Positions 1 through 8,332 of a stretch of 64,000 bases of DNA are shown here, piece by piece. The translations under genes were made by a program, and so were the position numbers. The stretch is from Paraburkholderia mimosarum LMG 23256 = NBRC 106338 (lineage in GTDB: Bacteria; Pseudomonadota; Gammaproteobacteria; Burkholderiales; Burkholderiaceae): positions 43,302-107,301 of the forward strand of contig NZ_BBJJ01000003.1 of NCBI RefSeq assembly GCF_000739815.1, in the 5' to 3' direction. The stretch's first letter is position 1. Every line of letters starts with the position of its first letter. Under the pieces are notes generated by a model, which was given only the letters and a program-made list of their open reading frames with translations, did no database searches and had not been told where the DNA came from.

Positions 1-681
1 CTCGAGCGTCTGCAAGGCCTGGTTGATTCGCTGCCGCGACGCGCCCGCCAGCATGCCGATCTCCTCCTGCGAGATGTCGAGCGCACGTCCCGTCTCGGGA
101 TAGAGATCGGGATTGAACATTTGCGCGAGCGACTGCGCGACCCGCGCATCCACGTCGAGCAACCGGCTGTTCTGGATCAGCGCGATGAACTCGCCCATGC
201 GGTTGTTGAGCTGGTGGATCACGAAGCGGTTGAACGGCAGGCTGCAGTCCATGAGCCGGTGAAAGGTGTCCGCGGGCACGGCCATGACGAGCGACGGCTG
301 CAGCGCGATCACGTCGTACTTGCGCGGCTCGCGCTTGATGACACTGCCCTCGCCGAACCAGCCGCCATGCGGCACGCCCGAGAACGTGCAGCCGCGCCCC
401 GAAGCGTTGAAGATCGCGAGCTTCACGAGACCCTGGCTCACGCCGAGCCACCAGTCGGAGGGCGCTTCGCGCGCGGCGACGATGGCGCCCGCGGCATAGC
501 CCTGGGCATGCGAGGAAGCCAGCACCCAGGCGCGATGCTCGGGCGCGAGTGCGCGAAACCACGTGCAGCGCTCGAAGAGCGCGGCAAGGCGCGGCGCGTT
601 CGCGGCGTCGATGCGTTCGCCCTCGCGCCATGAATCGCGCTCGGGCGGCGCCGGGTCTGGAGGCATAATGGATTGCGACAT
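1..681 (-). CDS. Crp/Fnr-family transcriptional regulator (3' end outside window)
   Basis: I read this frame on the minus strand: it opens with MSQSIMPPDPAP and is still open at the window edge (about 227 residues visible). An N-terminal cyclic-nucleotide-binding-like barrel is followed by the dimer helix and a winged HTH whose recognition segment reads QEEIGMLAGASRQRINQAL, typical of the Crp/Fnr family. No cysteine cluster of the Fnr 4Fe-4S type is seen in the N-terminus, so it is Crp-like rather than an oxygen sensor. The start at 681 is supported by an AGGAAAG ribosome site about 7 nt upstream; an in-frame ATG lies 15 nt further in. It is divergent from the acyl-CoA synthetase, so it may control that gene (inference). 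Effector and targets are unknown. Confidence 0.85.
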   Translation of the reverse strand, partial: MSQSIMPPDPAPPERDSWREGERIDAANAPRLAALFERCTWFRALAPEHRAWVLASSHAQGYAAGAIVAAREAPSDWWLGVSQGLVKLAIFNASGRGCTFSGVPHGGWFGEGSVIKREPRKYDVIALQPSLVMAVPADTFHRLMDCSLPFNRFVIHQLNNRMGEFIALIQNSRLLDVDARVAQSLAQMFNPDLYPETGRALDISQEEIGMLAGASRQRINQALQTLE

Positions 682-860
682 CGCGCTTTCCTGGGTTAAG
701 TCAATTTTTGGCTGGATCGTATCGATCGGGATCGTGCAAAGCGGCCTGCTCTGTCGTGCCGGCGACAGACTGGCAGGCGCGCCCCTGCTACGGTAGCGCG
801 AATCATACCTATAAACCGATAACCGGCCGCCCCGGCCCAATCTATCGTCTGGAGACAGCC

Positions 861-2549
861 ATGTTGCACCCGTACGAAGAAGGTCTCGCGCAGTGCGAGG
901 CCAATTATGTGCCGCTCACGCCCATCGATTTCATCGCCCGCGCCGCCGAAGTCTATGGCGACCGGCTCGCGGTGGTCCACGGCGACGTACGCCGCAACTG
1001 GCGCGAGACCTACGCGCGCACGCGGCGGCTGGCCAGCGCGCTCGCGCAGGCGGGCATCGGCCGCGGCGACACCGTGGCGGCACTGCTGCCCAATATCCCC
1101 GCTATGGTCGAGGCGCACTTCGGCGTGCCCATGGCGGGCGCCGTGCTCAACACGCTCAACACGCGACTCGATGTCGCAACCATGCTGTTCATGCTGCGTC
1201 ATGGCGAAGCGAAGGCGCTGATCGTCGATACCGAATACGCCGCGCTCGCGCAGCGCGCGGCAATCGCGTTTCCTAACCTCAAGATCATCAGCGTGGCCGA
1301 CATCGCGCCCGCCGATCCCGAGAGCTTCGCGCGTGCGACCGACTACGAGGCCTTCCTCGAACAGGGCGACCCCGAGTTCGCCTGGACGCCGCCGAGCGAC
1401 GAATGGGACGCCATCGCGCTCAATTACACCTCGGGCACCACGGGCGACCCCAAGGGCGTGGTCTATCACCATCGCGGGGCCTACCTCAACGCGGTGAGCA
1501 ACATCCTCGAATGGGATCTGCCCAAGCACGCCGTGTACCTCTGGACGCTGCCGCTCTTTCACTGCAACGGCTGGTGCTTCGCCTGGACGATCGCCGCGCG
1601 CGCGGGCGTGAACGTATGCCTGCGCAGGTTCGACGCGAAGCTCGTGTTCGATCTCATTCGCAGTGAGCGCGTCACGCACTATTGCGGCGCGCCGATCGTG
1701 CAGGGCGCACTCGCCGACGCCCCCTCCGAATATCGCGAAGGCATCGCCCACACGGTGCACACGATGGTCGCCGGTGCGCCGCCCGCACCCGCCGTGATCG
1801 CGAAGATGAAGTCGATCGGCATCGAGCTCACGCATGTCTATGGATTGACCGAGGTGTACGGCCCCGCGGCGGTGTGCGCGGTGCAGGAAAGCTGGAAGAC
1901 GCTGCCCGAAGACGAGCAGGCGCGCCTCGCCGCTCGCCAGGGCGTGCGCTATCACCTGCAAAGCGGCGTGAGCGTGCGCAACGCACAGACAATGGAGCCC
2001 GTGCCGGCGGACGGTGAAACGCTCGGCGAGATCATGTTCCGCGGCAACATCTGCATGAAGGGCTACCTCAAGAACGAGCGAGCGACTGAAGAGGCGTTCC
2101 GCGGAGGCTGGTTCCACACGGGCGACCTCGGCGTGATGACGCCCGACGGCTACGTGCGCATCACCGACCGCAGCAAGGACATCATCATTTCGGGCGGCGA
2201 GAACATTTCGAGCATCGAAGTCGAAGACACGCTGTATCGCCACCCGGCCGTCGCGCTTGCCGCAGTCGTGGCGATGCCCGATCCGAAGTGGGGCGAAGTG
2301 CCTTGCGCGTTCGTCGAACTGCGGCCCGGCGCGAGCGCCACGGCCGAGGAGATCATCGCGCACTGCCGGCTCTTTCTCGCGCACTACAAGGTGCCGCGCG
2401 CCGTGAGATTCGGCGAGCTGCCGCGCACGGCAACGGGCAAGATCCAGAAATATGAGTTGCGCACGCAACTGAATTCGCAAAGCGCAATCGATTTGAGCAG
2501 CGCAGAAGCGGCGCAAGCTCCGCAATCGCCGCCTCAGACGAACCGGTAA
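861..2549 (+). CDS. Acyl-CoA synthetase (AMP-binding, fatty-acid/dicarboxylate CoA ligase type)
   Basis: A 562-residue ANL-superfamily enzyme that would activate a carboxylic acid to its CoA thioester through an acyl-adenylate in the cytosol. The P-loop-like AMP signature YTSGTTGDPKG is near residue 188, the VYGLTEVYGP adenine-binding motif lies mid-protein, and the C-terminal catalytic lysine motif is PRTATGKIQKYELR. Overall it resembles the long-chain/AcsM-like group often labelled acyl-CoA synthetase (FadD3/DmdB-like); substrate cannot be told. The start at 861 has GGAG 6 nt upstream; longer open frame upstream lacks a ribosome site. It is a single gene divergent from a Crp/Fnr regulator. 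The last ~20 residues are a Ser/Ala/Gln-rich tail. Confidence 0.9.
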   Translation: MLHPYEEGLAQCEANYVPLTPIDFIARAAEVYGDRLAVVHGDVRRNWRETYARTRRLASALAQAGIGRGDTVAALLPNIPAMVEAHFGVPMAGAVLNTLNTRLDVATMLFMLRHGEAKALIVDTEYAALAQRAAIAFPNLKIISVADIAPADPESFARATDYEAFLEQGDPEFAWTPPSDEWDAIALNYTSGTTGDPKGVVYHHRGAYLNAVSNILEWDLPKHAVYLWTLPLFHCNGWCFAWTIAARAGVNVCLRRFDAKLVFDLIRSERVTHYCGAPIVQGALADAPSEYREGIAHTVHTMVAGAPPAPAVIAKMKSIGIELTHVYGLTEVYGPAAVCAVQESWKTLPEDEQARLAARQGVRYHLQSGVSVRNAQTMEPVPADGETLGEIMFRGNICMKGYLKNERATEEAFRGGWFHTGDLGVMTPDGYVRITDRSKDIIISGGENISSIEVEDTLYRHPAVALAAVVAMPDPKWGEVPCAFVELRPGASATAEEIIAHCRLFLAHYKVPRAVRFGELPRTATGKIQKYELRTQLNSQSAIDLSSAEAAQAPQSPPQTNR

Positions 2550-2879
2550 AAAAGGCATTGTGAGTCTTTGCGGCATGCATCGACTGCGATCCACGAGACA
2601 TTCGGGCGGCCACCGCAGCCCGAATGTAACGTCAGTTGACAGCCCGACCCTCGGGCGCTTTCCGTCATTTGCGAAGGGCGGCGTTTAATCCTTTCTGCAT
2701 CAAGGGCCGATTGTCAGATCGGCCCTTTTGCGCCTTTTGTGCAGGAAGAATCGTATGAAACGAAAGCTTACAAGTAGTCACGCATTGCCCCTCTTCCGAC
2801 CGATAAGCTTTGAACCGTGGTCGCAACGCAAGGCACATCGCTGCCGTGCGACGACGCAATCGAAGAGGAGGTAACTGCA
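2550..2879. other. Intergenic stretch with two hairpins
   Basis: No coding gene is supported here. It holds an inverted repeat (arms 2598-2607 and 2618-2627, ACATTCGGGC and its complement, no T-run), then a clear Rho-independent terminator at 2702-2729, then the leader of the small secreted protein. A TTGACA hexamer at 2636-2641 has no convincing partner -10 box. Confidence 0.6.
2702..2729 (+). terminator. Rho-independent terminator
   Basis: Stem AAGGGCCGAT at 2702-2711 pairs with ATCGGCCCTT at 2718-2727 around a 6-nt loop and ends in TTTT. It lies 150 nt downstream of the acyl-CoA synthetase and most simply ends that transcript, but it could also end a short RNA made from the gap. Confidence 0.85.
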
Positions 2880-3197
2880 ATGAATACGAAGAGCTGGAAG
2901 ACCCCCGCCCGCGCTATCGCTGCTGCGCTCGTCGCCGGCGGCGCCTTGCTGGGCGCATCGAGCGCGTTTGCTCAGTCCGCGCCGTTTGGCGCGCGTGCCG
3001 ATTCGGCACACCAATACGGCGCGCCGCACATGATGCCGGTGGACGCACACGTGTCGATTGGCTGGCACGAGGGCCGTTACTACGATGGCCACCGCTACTG
3101 GGAGCACGACGAGTGGATGCACCGTCATCCGCATGATCCGGGTCCCCCGCGCTACCGCGACGACGACCGTCGTCCGCCACCCCCGCCGCGTTACTGA
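2880..3197 (+). CDS. Small secreted protein, His/Arg/Pro-rich C-terminus
   Basis: A 105-residue protein of unknown function. An N-terminal Sec signal peptide is visible: a basic start, the hydrophobic run AIAAALVAGGALLGASS, and an AFAQ-S cleavage site near residue 31. The mature part contains a GRYYDGHRYWEHDEWMHRH segment rich in aromatic and histidine residues, then an Asp/Arg/Pro tail ending in DDDRRPPPPPRY. Start chosen because AGAGGAGGT lies just upstream of 2880. It resembles the small periplasmic hypothetical proteins common in Burkholderia; metal or envelope binding by the His-rich part is only a guess. A hairpin follows at 3246-3282. Confidence 0.75.
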   Translation: MNTKSWKTPARAIAAALVAGGALLGASSAFAQSAPFGARADSAHQYGAPHMMPVDAHVSIGWHEGRYYDGHRYWEHDEWMHRHPHDPGPPRYRDDDRRPPPPPRY

Positions 3198-3245
3198 TCC
3201 GTGATCCAGAAGCCGCGCTCGCTCGCGGCGCCCGATAGCGGCACA

Positions 3246-3282
3246 CCGAGGCCGGTCCTCCCGAGAGGGAGACCGGCCTCGG
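3246..3282. terminator. Strong hairpin, probable terminator without T-run
   Basis: A 12-bp GC-rich stem (CCGAGGCCGGTC at 3246-3257 and its complement at 3271-3282) lies 48 nt after the stop codon of the small secreted protein. The stem is very stable but is followed by CACATTT rather than a clean T-run, so it may act as a 3' end stabiliser or a weak terminator. Confidence 0.55.
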
Positions 3283-3486
3283 CACATTTCCGGGCCTGAC
3301 TTCTCCGCGCGTGGATGTTGGCGAAAAAATCGTTCGCTATCCGAATCGTTTTTCCGAAACGGGCCGCCATACAGTGCATCCAGCGCGCGATGCAAACGCG
3401 GGCCGGCGCCGCGAAAGGTCGCGGTCAGTAATGGCGGGTAATGCGCGTGCGTTGCCGGCCGCGCGGGCGGCAGGTACCGTTAATGG

Positions 3487-3550
3487 GCGTTTCGTTCCCC
3501 GGAGCGCACCGTGTATTCTCATTGCCCGGCAGCGATGGCCGGGATTTTTT
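3487..3550 (+). ncRNA. Candidate small RNA 1 (about 64 nt)
   Basis: The 3' end is a clear terminator: CCCGGC at 3525-3530, a 7-nt loop, GCCGGG at 3538-3543, then ATTTTTT. A possible promoter is TTGCCG (3452-3457), a 17-nt spacer and TACCGT (3475-3480), placing the 5' end near 3487. No gene lies upstream that would need this terminator, since the previous gene has its own hairpin. The promoter hexamers are weak, so start and existence are tentative. Confidence 0.35.
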
Positions 3551-3656
3551 GCGCGCTCGCGGCGGCGCAACGCCGGACACTAGCGCGCTTCAGGCGCCAC
3601 GCGCACCAGGTTTTTTTTCCGATTGCGCCAACCATTTTGCGGACGTAAGGTGCAAC

Positions 3657-3721
3657 TGCCTCTTGAGAACAGGCGAGCCTTGTAACCCCGGTCGTGAGAC
3701 ATTCCGACCGGGGATTTTTTT
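3657..3721 (+). ncRNA. Candidate small RNA 2 (about 65 nt)
   Basis: It ends in a strong terminator: CCCCGGTCG at 3686-3694 pairs with CGACCGGGG at 3705-3713 followed by ATTTTTTT. A possible promoter is TTGCGC (3623-3628), exactly 17 nt, and TAAGGT (3646-3651). The body contains a small GCCT/AGGC hairpin around TCTTGAGAAC. I do not recognise an RNA family. The terminator is solid; the transcript itself is inferred. Confidence 0.4.
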
Positions 3722-4033
3722 GCACGCCTGGCGCCTGGCTATTCGTCCGACGGGCGTGGGCGATGGGAGGCTTGCGCGTCGGCGCCGGAACGGCGCCGCG
3801 AGAGAAGGGATATGACGGATCACCGAATGAGGAGTTCGGCTTCGCTCCAGCCAGAGCTAGATCCGTCATGGCGAGCATTATCAGGCCACAAGGCCGGTGC
3901 GTCACTAGCACCTGGCGCAAGAAACCCTTACATAAATTGGCACGATAGGGGGACGGACGAGGAAAGCCGCCCGTGCGCATCGGTTAACATGGTGGCTTAG
4001 CCCGCGTCACCCACCTGCCGTACCAACCCGCCT

Positions 4034-4627
4034 GTGCCTACTTTCACGCTCGCCCATCCCGTCAGCGCGGAACTCGAGATCCGCAAGAGCCGTTTCATCG
4101 CGCACGCCATTCCCGTTGCCAACCGCGAAGCGGCCATGGCGGAAATACACCGTCTGCGCGACGAACACCCCACCGCCGCGCACGTCTGCTGGGCGCTGCT
4201 CGCGGGCGGCCAGTCCGGCATGTCGGACGACGGCGAACCTTCGGGCACCGCGGGACGGCCGATCCTCGAAGTCCTGCGCCACCACGACCTCGACGGCGTG
4301 CTCGCTGCCGTGGTTCGCTACTACGGCGGCGTGAAGCTCGGCGCGGGCGGCCTCGTGCGGGCCTATACCGACGCCATCGCCAGCGCGTTGCATGGAGCCG
4401 TGCGCGTCGAACGCATCGAGCAGGCGCGCCTTACCGTCGAGATGGGCTACCCCGACGAAACCCGCGTTCGCCACTGGATCGAGCAGGCGCAATTCGCGCT
4501 CGTCGAGAGTCAGTACACGATGACCGTCCGCCTCACGATCCAGTTGCCCGCCAGCGCCATTGGCACCGCCCGCGACGCGCTGCGCGACCTCACGCAGGGC
4601 CGCGCGGGATTTCCGGAGCACGTCTGA
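4034..4627 (+). CDS. YigZ/IMPACT-family protein (UPF0029)
   Basis: A 197-residue cytosolic protein of the YigZ/IMPACT family. Family signatures are present: GEPSGTAGRP at residues 68-76, and VVRYYGGVKLGAGGLVRAY at about 93-111, followed by the C-terminal DUF1949-like domain. Length is normal for bacterial members (about 200). Bacterial YigZ is poorly characterised; the eukaryotic relative IMPACT affects translational control through GCN1, so no precise role should be assigned. The start is GTG at 4034, giving the usual N-terminus (MPTFTLAHPVSAELEIRKSRF). It stands alone before fliD with no operon link. Confidence 0.88.
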   Translation: MPTFTLAHPVSAELEIRKSRFIAHAIPVANREAAMAEIHRLRDEHPTAAHVCWALLAGGQSGMSDDGEPSGTAGRPILEVLRHHDLDGVLAAVVRYYGGVKLGAGGLVRAYTDAIASALHGAVRVERIEQARLTVEMGYPDETRVRHWIEQAQFALVESQYTMTVRLTIQLPASAIGTARDALRDLTQGRAGFPEHV

Positions 4628-4694
4628 GGCCGCGTCGCGCGCGATGCCGCGCGACGAAGCGCGTGATTCTTTCAACTTATTTTCGATACTTACA

Positions 4695-4721
4695 TAAAGT
4701 TTCCAGCAAGCTTGCCGTAAT
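4695..4721 (+). promoter_or_regulatory. Sigma-28 (FliA)-type flagellar promoter
   Basis: TAAAGTTT at 4695-4702, an 11-nt spacer, and GCCGTAAT at 4714-4721. The -35 octamer matches the E. coli FliA consensus exactly and the GCCG core of the -10 is intact with the correct spacing. Transcription would start near 4728, which makes the ATG at 4728 unusable and supports the fliD start at 4788. Confidence 0.75.
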
Positions 4722-4787
4722 GAAAGCATGGCCGCGCAATCGCGCGTCCCGTCGATCCGACGCACCAGGAACGAACGGACCTCTTTC

Positions 4788-6248
4788 ATGGCAAGCACGA
4801 TCACGAACACCACCAACGCCACCAACGCCACGATTGCCAGCGCGAACAGCGCCTTGAACGACGCCGCGCAATCGATCATCAGCGGCGCCACCCACTCCTC
4901 GCTCGACGTCAACCAGCTCGTCAAGGCGCTCGTCAATGCGAAGATCGCAGGGCCGAGCGCGATCCTCGTCGCGAAGCAAAACGCCAGCAACACGACGCTG
5001 TCGGCGCTCGGCACGCTGAAGTCGGCGCTCGCCTCGCTTCAGACCACACTCGAACCGTTCAAGGACGGCGCCGCGCTGCAACGCTTCACCGTCGCGACGA
5101 GCGAGAAAGACAAAGGTTTGAGCGCGGTGGCCGGCAAGGGCGCCGTGGCGAGCCGCTTCACCGTGGAAGTCGATCATCTGGCGACGGCGCACAAACTTGC
5201 CTCGGATGCATTCGACACCAGCGAGACGCTCGGCGAGGGGAGCCTCGACATCTCGGTGGGCGGCAGCGCCATGCGCCTGACCCTCGCCGCGGGCAGCAAC
5301 ACGCTCACGGACGTCGCCGCGGCGATCAACCGGGCGAAGGATAATCCGGGCGTCACGGCGTCGGTCATCAACGGCTCGGACGGCCAGCATCTCGTGCTGA
5401 CCTCGAACAAGACGGGCGTGGTCAACGCAATCGAGGTGACGCCGGGGTCGGGTGTCGACGCGCGCCTTGGGTCCGCACAAATGCGCGAAGTCGTGGCGGC
5501 CGGCGACGCCGAAGTGCGCATCGACGGCACCCGCGCGACGAGCGCGAGCAACACGCTGGAGGACGTGGTCAGCGGGCTCACGATCAAGCTCGAAAGCGCC
5601 TCGGCGGGCACGAAGCAGACGCTCACCATTGCGCCCGACACCGAAGCGACGGGCACCGCTATCCGCAATTTCGTGAAGGCGTACAACAGCTATGTCGATG
5701 CCCTCAACGGGCTGACCTCCTACACGGCCGGCACGGGCTCGACTGGCGCGCAGGCGGGCGCGCTGCTCGGCGACTCGATTGCGCGCACGCTCGCGGCGGC
5801 GCTGCCCGCGGTCGTTGCGGCGGGTGCGAAGGGCAGCGACGGCACGCGCCATTCGCTAGGCGAGCTCGGCATAAAGCTCGACAAGAGCGGCAAGCTGGAG
5901 ATCGACGACGAGACGTTCAAGACAGCGCTGCAACCGGGCAACAGTGCCATTGCCGCGCTGTTCCGCAGTGACGGCATGGCCGCGAAGATGAACAGCGCCA
6001 TCACGCCCTACGTGCAGTCGAGCGGCATCATCGAGCGGCGCAGCACGGCGATCAACAAGGAGATCGAGGACACCAGGAAGCAAGCGGCCACGCTCGATGC
6101 GCGCGCCACTCAGCTCACCGCGCAATTCAACCGCCAGTTCACCGCGCTCAATACGCTGATGTCGATGATGAACCAGAGCCAGCAATACCTGACGCAGCTT
6201 TTCGGCGGCGCCAACAGCGCGGGCGCGCTGGCGACCAACCACAAATAG
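4788..6248 (+). CDS. fliD: Flagellar hook-associated protein 2 (filament cap)
   Basis: A 486-residue FliD/HAP2 cap protein, which sits at the tip of the growing flagellar filament and helps flagellin assemble. The N-terminal FliD domain begins with a low-complexity Asn/Thr segment and LDVNQLVKALVNAKIAGPSA, the middle carries the Ser/Thr/Gly-rich D2-D3 region, and the C-terminal FliD domain (FVKAYNSYVDALN onward) ends in a heptad-rich helix around residues 415-465, as in the family. The start at 4788 is chosen because the sigma-28 promoter places the transcript start near 4728. No SD of good strength is seen. No fliC, fliS or fliT lies beside it in the window, so it is an orphan copy or a separated cap gene. 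Confidence 0.9.
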   Translation: MASTITNTTNATNATIASANSALNDAAQSIISGATHSSLDVNQLVKALVNAKIAGPSAILVAKQNASNTTLSALGTLKSALASLQTTLEPFKDGAALQRFTVATSEKDKGLSAVAGKGAVASRFTVEVDHLATAHKLASDAFDTSETLGEGSLDISVGGSAMRLTLAAGSNTLTDVAAAINRAKDNPGVTASVINGSDGQHLVLTSNKTGVVNAIEVTPGSGVDARLGSAQMREVVAAGDAEVRIDGTRATSASNTLEDVVSGLTIKLESASAGTKQTLTIAPDTEATGTAIRNFVKAYNSYVDALNGLTSYTAGTGSTGAQAGALLGDSIARTLAAALPAVVAAGAKGSDGTRHSLGELGIKLDKSGKLEIDDETFKTALQPGNSAIAALFRSDGMAAKMNSAITPYVQSSGIIERRSTAINKEIEDTRKQAATLDARATQLTAQFNRQFTALNTLMSMMNQSQQYLTQLFGGANSAGALATNHK

Positions 6249-6320
6249 CGCTTGCCGGAACGCGGCGTCGAGCAACGTGGCAAGCGCGCGGCTCGACGCC
6301 GGCAAACCCGAACCGCACGC

Positions 6321-6349
6321 AAAAAAAAGCCGCCGAACTTTTCGGCGGC
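6321..6349 (-). terminator. Minus-strand Rho-independent terminator
   Basis: A run of eight A (6321-6328) precedes GCCGCCGAA (6329-6337), a 3-nt loop and TTCGGCGGC (6341-6349). On the minus strand this is a stem followed by eight U. No minus-strand protein gene ends here, so it either works in both directions for fliD or ends an unannotated minus-strand RNA. Confidence 0.8.
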
Positions 6350-6376
6350 CAACAGGGGACGTGAAGAACAACTGCG

Positions 6377-6402
6377 AATCGAACTATCGAATCGAACTAT
6401 CG
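6377..6402. repeat. Two perfect 13-bp direct repeats
   Basis: AATCGAACTATCG occurs at 6377-6389 and again immediately at 6390-6402, just beside the minus-strand terminator. It is a short tandem duplication of unknown role. Confidence 0.85.
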
Positions 6403-6504
6403 AAGCGACCCGACGAGCCGATCATGGCGACCCAAAATTAAGACAAACTTAAACGCGCGCAAAAAACGATCAAGAATTCCGGCGCGGTGACACTGAAAAG
6501 CGAA

Positions 6505-6533
6505 TGAACGCGTGATAATGGGCTCGCTATAAT
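6505..6533 (+). promoter_or_regulatory. Possible sigma-70 promoter for the small membrane protein
   Basis: A perfect TATAAT lies at 6528-6533, 70 nt before the start codon at 6604; the -35 position (6505-6510, TGAACG) is poor. In this GC-rich genome a perfect -10 box is unusual, so some promoter activity is likely. Confidence 0.4.
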
Positions 6534-6603
6534 TCGTTTTGGGTCTGGCCGCTCGTTCAATCGCGCCTGCATGGCCGCCCATTACCCTACCGGAAAAGAC
6601 GCC

Positions 6604-6849
6604 ATGTTTGATCGACTGCATCGGTTTATCGAAGGCGCAGGTCCCGAGCGACGCCATCGCGTGTGGAGCAAGATGCGCATTTTCGTGGCGGCCATGGGCA
6701 CGCTTGGCTCTGCCGCCGGCATTGCCATCGCGGTGGTCGGCCTCATCAACTTCGACCGCCAGAAGGTCATCACCGGCGTGGCGGTCATCATCGTCTGTAC
6801 GGCGATTTACGTCACCATCCTCGTGCGCGATCGCAATCGCGTCGATTAG
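6604..6849 (+). CDS. Small two-helix membrane protein
   Basis: An 81-residue protein of unknown function. A charged N-terminus (MFDRLHRFIEGAGPERRHR) is followed by two hydrophobic segments, MGTLGSAAGIAIAVVGLI (about 31-48) and VITGVAVIIVCTAIYVTILV (about 55-74), and a basic end. The start at 6604 has GGAAAAG a few bases upstream, while the ATG at 6571 has none. It sits alone, preceded by a TATAAT box. I recognise no family. Confidence 0.65.
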   Translation: MFDRLHRFIEGAGPERRHRVWSKMRIFVAAMGTLGSAAGIAIAVVGLINFDRQKVITGVAVIIVCTAIYVTILVRDRNRVD

Positions 6850-6960
6850 CGTCGCCTGGGGTTCGCCTGGGATTCGCCTGGCGTTGATTAGCGCGCTTCG
6901 GCAGCGGCACCGAGGCCAAAGCGCGCAACGCCACTCGATCAGGCGCACTCCGGCGTCACC

Positions 6961-7575
6961 TCACTGCACGGGCTGGCCACCGCGCGTGACCTGCACCGCC
7001 GTCGCGCCCACATAGTCGGCGCGAATGCTGTCACCCACCTTGATCGACTCGAGCGGCACGTCCGGCGGCGCCACCACCACGACCGTGCGATTCGGCCCGC
7101 GCAACGCGACCTTGCGGCTCTTGCGATCGATCTTCTCCACCGTCGCGACCACCTGCACGCTGCGCGCGGTCGCCGCAACGCCACCGGAAGCGGGCGTGGT
7201 AGCGACCGTATCGACGCGCGAGCGTATGCCCCTCGTCGCCACCTTGTCGGCACGCAGCAGCAGCGCCTCCTTGTAGAGGATCTTCACTTCGTCGCCGGGC
7301 TTGAGCTTGCTCACGTCGCCCACCGTGGGATCGACCGTGACCGTCACCTGCTTGCCGCGCGCGCCGCGGAATGTGACCGCATTGTTGGCGGCATCGATGC
7401 TCACGACTTTTGCCGTAGTCTGGACTTCGCCGATCTGGAGCGTGGCGCCTGGCGCACTCTCGGGCGCGGCTTCCGATGCCGTCTGCGCACGCAGCGGCAC
7501 GTTCGGCGACACGCCAAGGGCAAGCACGAGCAGCGCGCCGAGCAACGGCGAGGACGAACGATAGCGCAACATCAT
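6961..7575 (-). CDS. Periplasmic protein with two related beta-rich repeats
   Basis: A 204-residue exported protein. The N-terminus has a signal peptide (basic start, LLGALLVLALGVSPNVP, cleavage near PLRAQ). The mature part has two similar halves: TTAKVVSIDAANNAVTFRG...VTVTVDPTVGDVSKLKPGD and VVATVEKIDRKSRKVALRG...VVVVAPPDVPLESIKVGD, each followed by a segment ending in a VQV/ADKV strand. This pattern resembles small beta-barrel (DUF5666-like) repeats, but family identity is uncertain. The start at 7575 has AGGAGA 7 nt upstream; another ATG follows directly. It is a single gene; function unknown. Confidence 0.7.
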   Translation of the reverse strand: MMLRYRSSSPLLGALLVLALGVSPNVPLRAQTASEAAPESAPGATLQIGEVQTTAKVVSIDAANNAVTFRGARGKQVTVTVDPTVGDVSKLKPGDEVKILYKEALLLRADKVATRGIRSRVDTVATTPASGGVAATARSVQVVATVEKIDRKSRKVALRGPNRTVVVVAPPDVPLESIKVGDSIRADYVGATAVQVTRGGQPVQ

Positions 7576-8332
7576 GGGAGGTCTCCTTCGGTGGACCATC
7601 AATGGCAGTACCGCATAATCAGCCCCACCCGGTTCCCGGGGCGATGCGAATCCGACGTGTTTCGTTCATTTCGAACGAATCCAATCCGCATTGAAATCGA
7701 TTCCATGGATTTGCCAAAACCATTTTGCACAGAAAAATCAAATCGCTCCCTGAAACTGCCCCACATTTACCCGCATTGATCATTAGTCCGTCAATATGTC
7801 ACAGCATGCAAGAAACGCTAACAAACATCTTTAAAAATGCATCGCCTATATTTAATTCGCATTGAATGGCGACGGACCTCGCGGGACACGTCCCGAATCG
7901 CGCGATTACTCATACAAAACGGCTCGGGGTTGAATCCTTGAGCGAAACAGTCAAGCTATAGCGCGGCCCGCGAAGGAAGGATCGCATTGCACCATCAAAC
8001 GGGAAACGGCCACGCCCATTGTTGAGCGATCCGGGTCGGTTGATTTTTCTCATTAGTTCAGGATTATCCACAAGTCAAGCAGACTATTTTTCCGCTAGCT
8101 ATACACATTCCCTACAAAAACAATTATTAATATCCGCTGCGGAACACGGAGGCGTTTCGCAGAATGCGCCCTTTGTCCGGGCGTCGATTTCGCCGTCCGT
8201 CATGGTTTCTCGCGTCACCGCACCCGCGCGGGAGCCATGGCAAGCGACAAGACCCGCATGCAGGAAAAGGGTTACAGGAGCGGCACGTCCTCATTGCCGC
8301 ATGACCGGAATCTTTCGTCGACGAGTGAACAC
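7576..8332. other. AT-rich intergenic region
   Basis: No gene can be supported in this 757-nt stretch, whose base composition (many A/T runs between 7640 and 8130) is clearly lower in GC than its neighbours. It contains a palindrome CGGGAC-AC-GTCCCG at 7882-7895, an inverted repeat CTTGA/TCAAG at about 7938-7956, and one perfect DnaA box at 8064-8072. It precedes a transposase-like HTH gene, so acquisition from elsewhere is possible. Confidence 0.55.
8064..8072 (+). promoter_or_regulatory. Perfect DnaA box (TTATCCACA)
   Basis: A single TTATCCACA in the AT-rich gap. Alone it is not an origin: no cluster of boxes, dnaA, dnaN, parAB or repA is nearby. It could titrate DnaA or be a chance match. 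Confidence 0.45.

Larger units (their letters stand above)
3198..4033. other. Long intergenic region with two plus-strand terminators
   Basis: No protein gene in this 836-nt stretch is credible: open frames lack ribosome sites and recognisable products. It holds the hairpin above, then two separate plus-strand Rho-independent terminators (3525-3550 and 3686-3721), each preceded by a TTGC-N17-TA pattern. That layout suggests one or two short non-coding RNAs; see the two ncRNA entries. Confidence 0.6.

Noticed and set aside
696..2594. Long antisense open frame opposite the acyl-CoA synthetase
   Set aside because: Arg/Ala/His-rich translation without recognisable domains or ribosome site; a high-GC shadow of the real gene. 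The same applies to many frames opposite the other genes.
3441..3815. Open frames in the long gap between 3198 and 4033
   Set aside because: No ribosome sites, atypical composition of the translations, and terminators lying inside them.
4728..4730. Earlier ATG for fliD
   Set aside because: It lies at the transcript start predicted by the sigma-28 promoter and has no ribosome site.
8064..8072. Replication origin at the DnaA box
   Set aside because: Only one box, no cluster and no dnaA, parAB or repA nearby.
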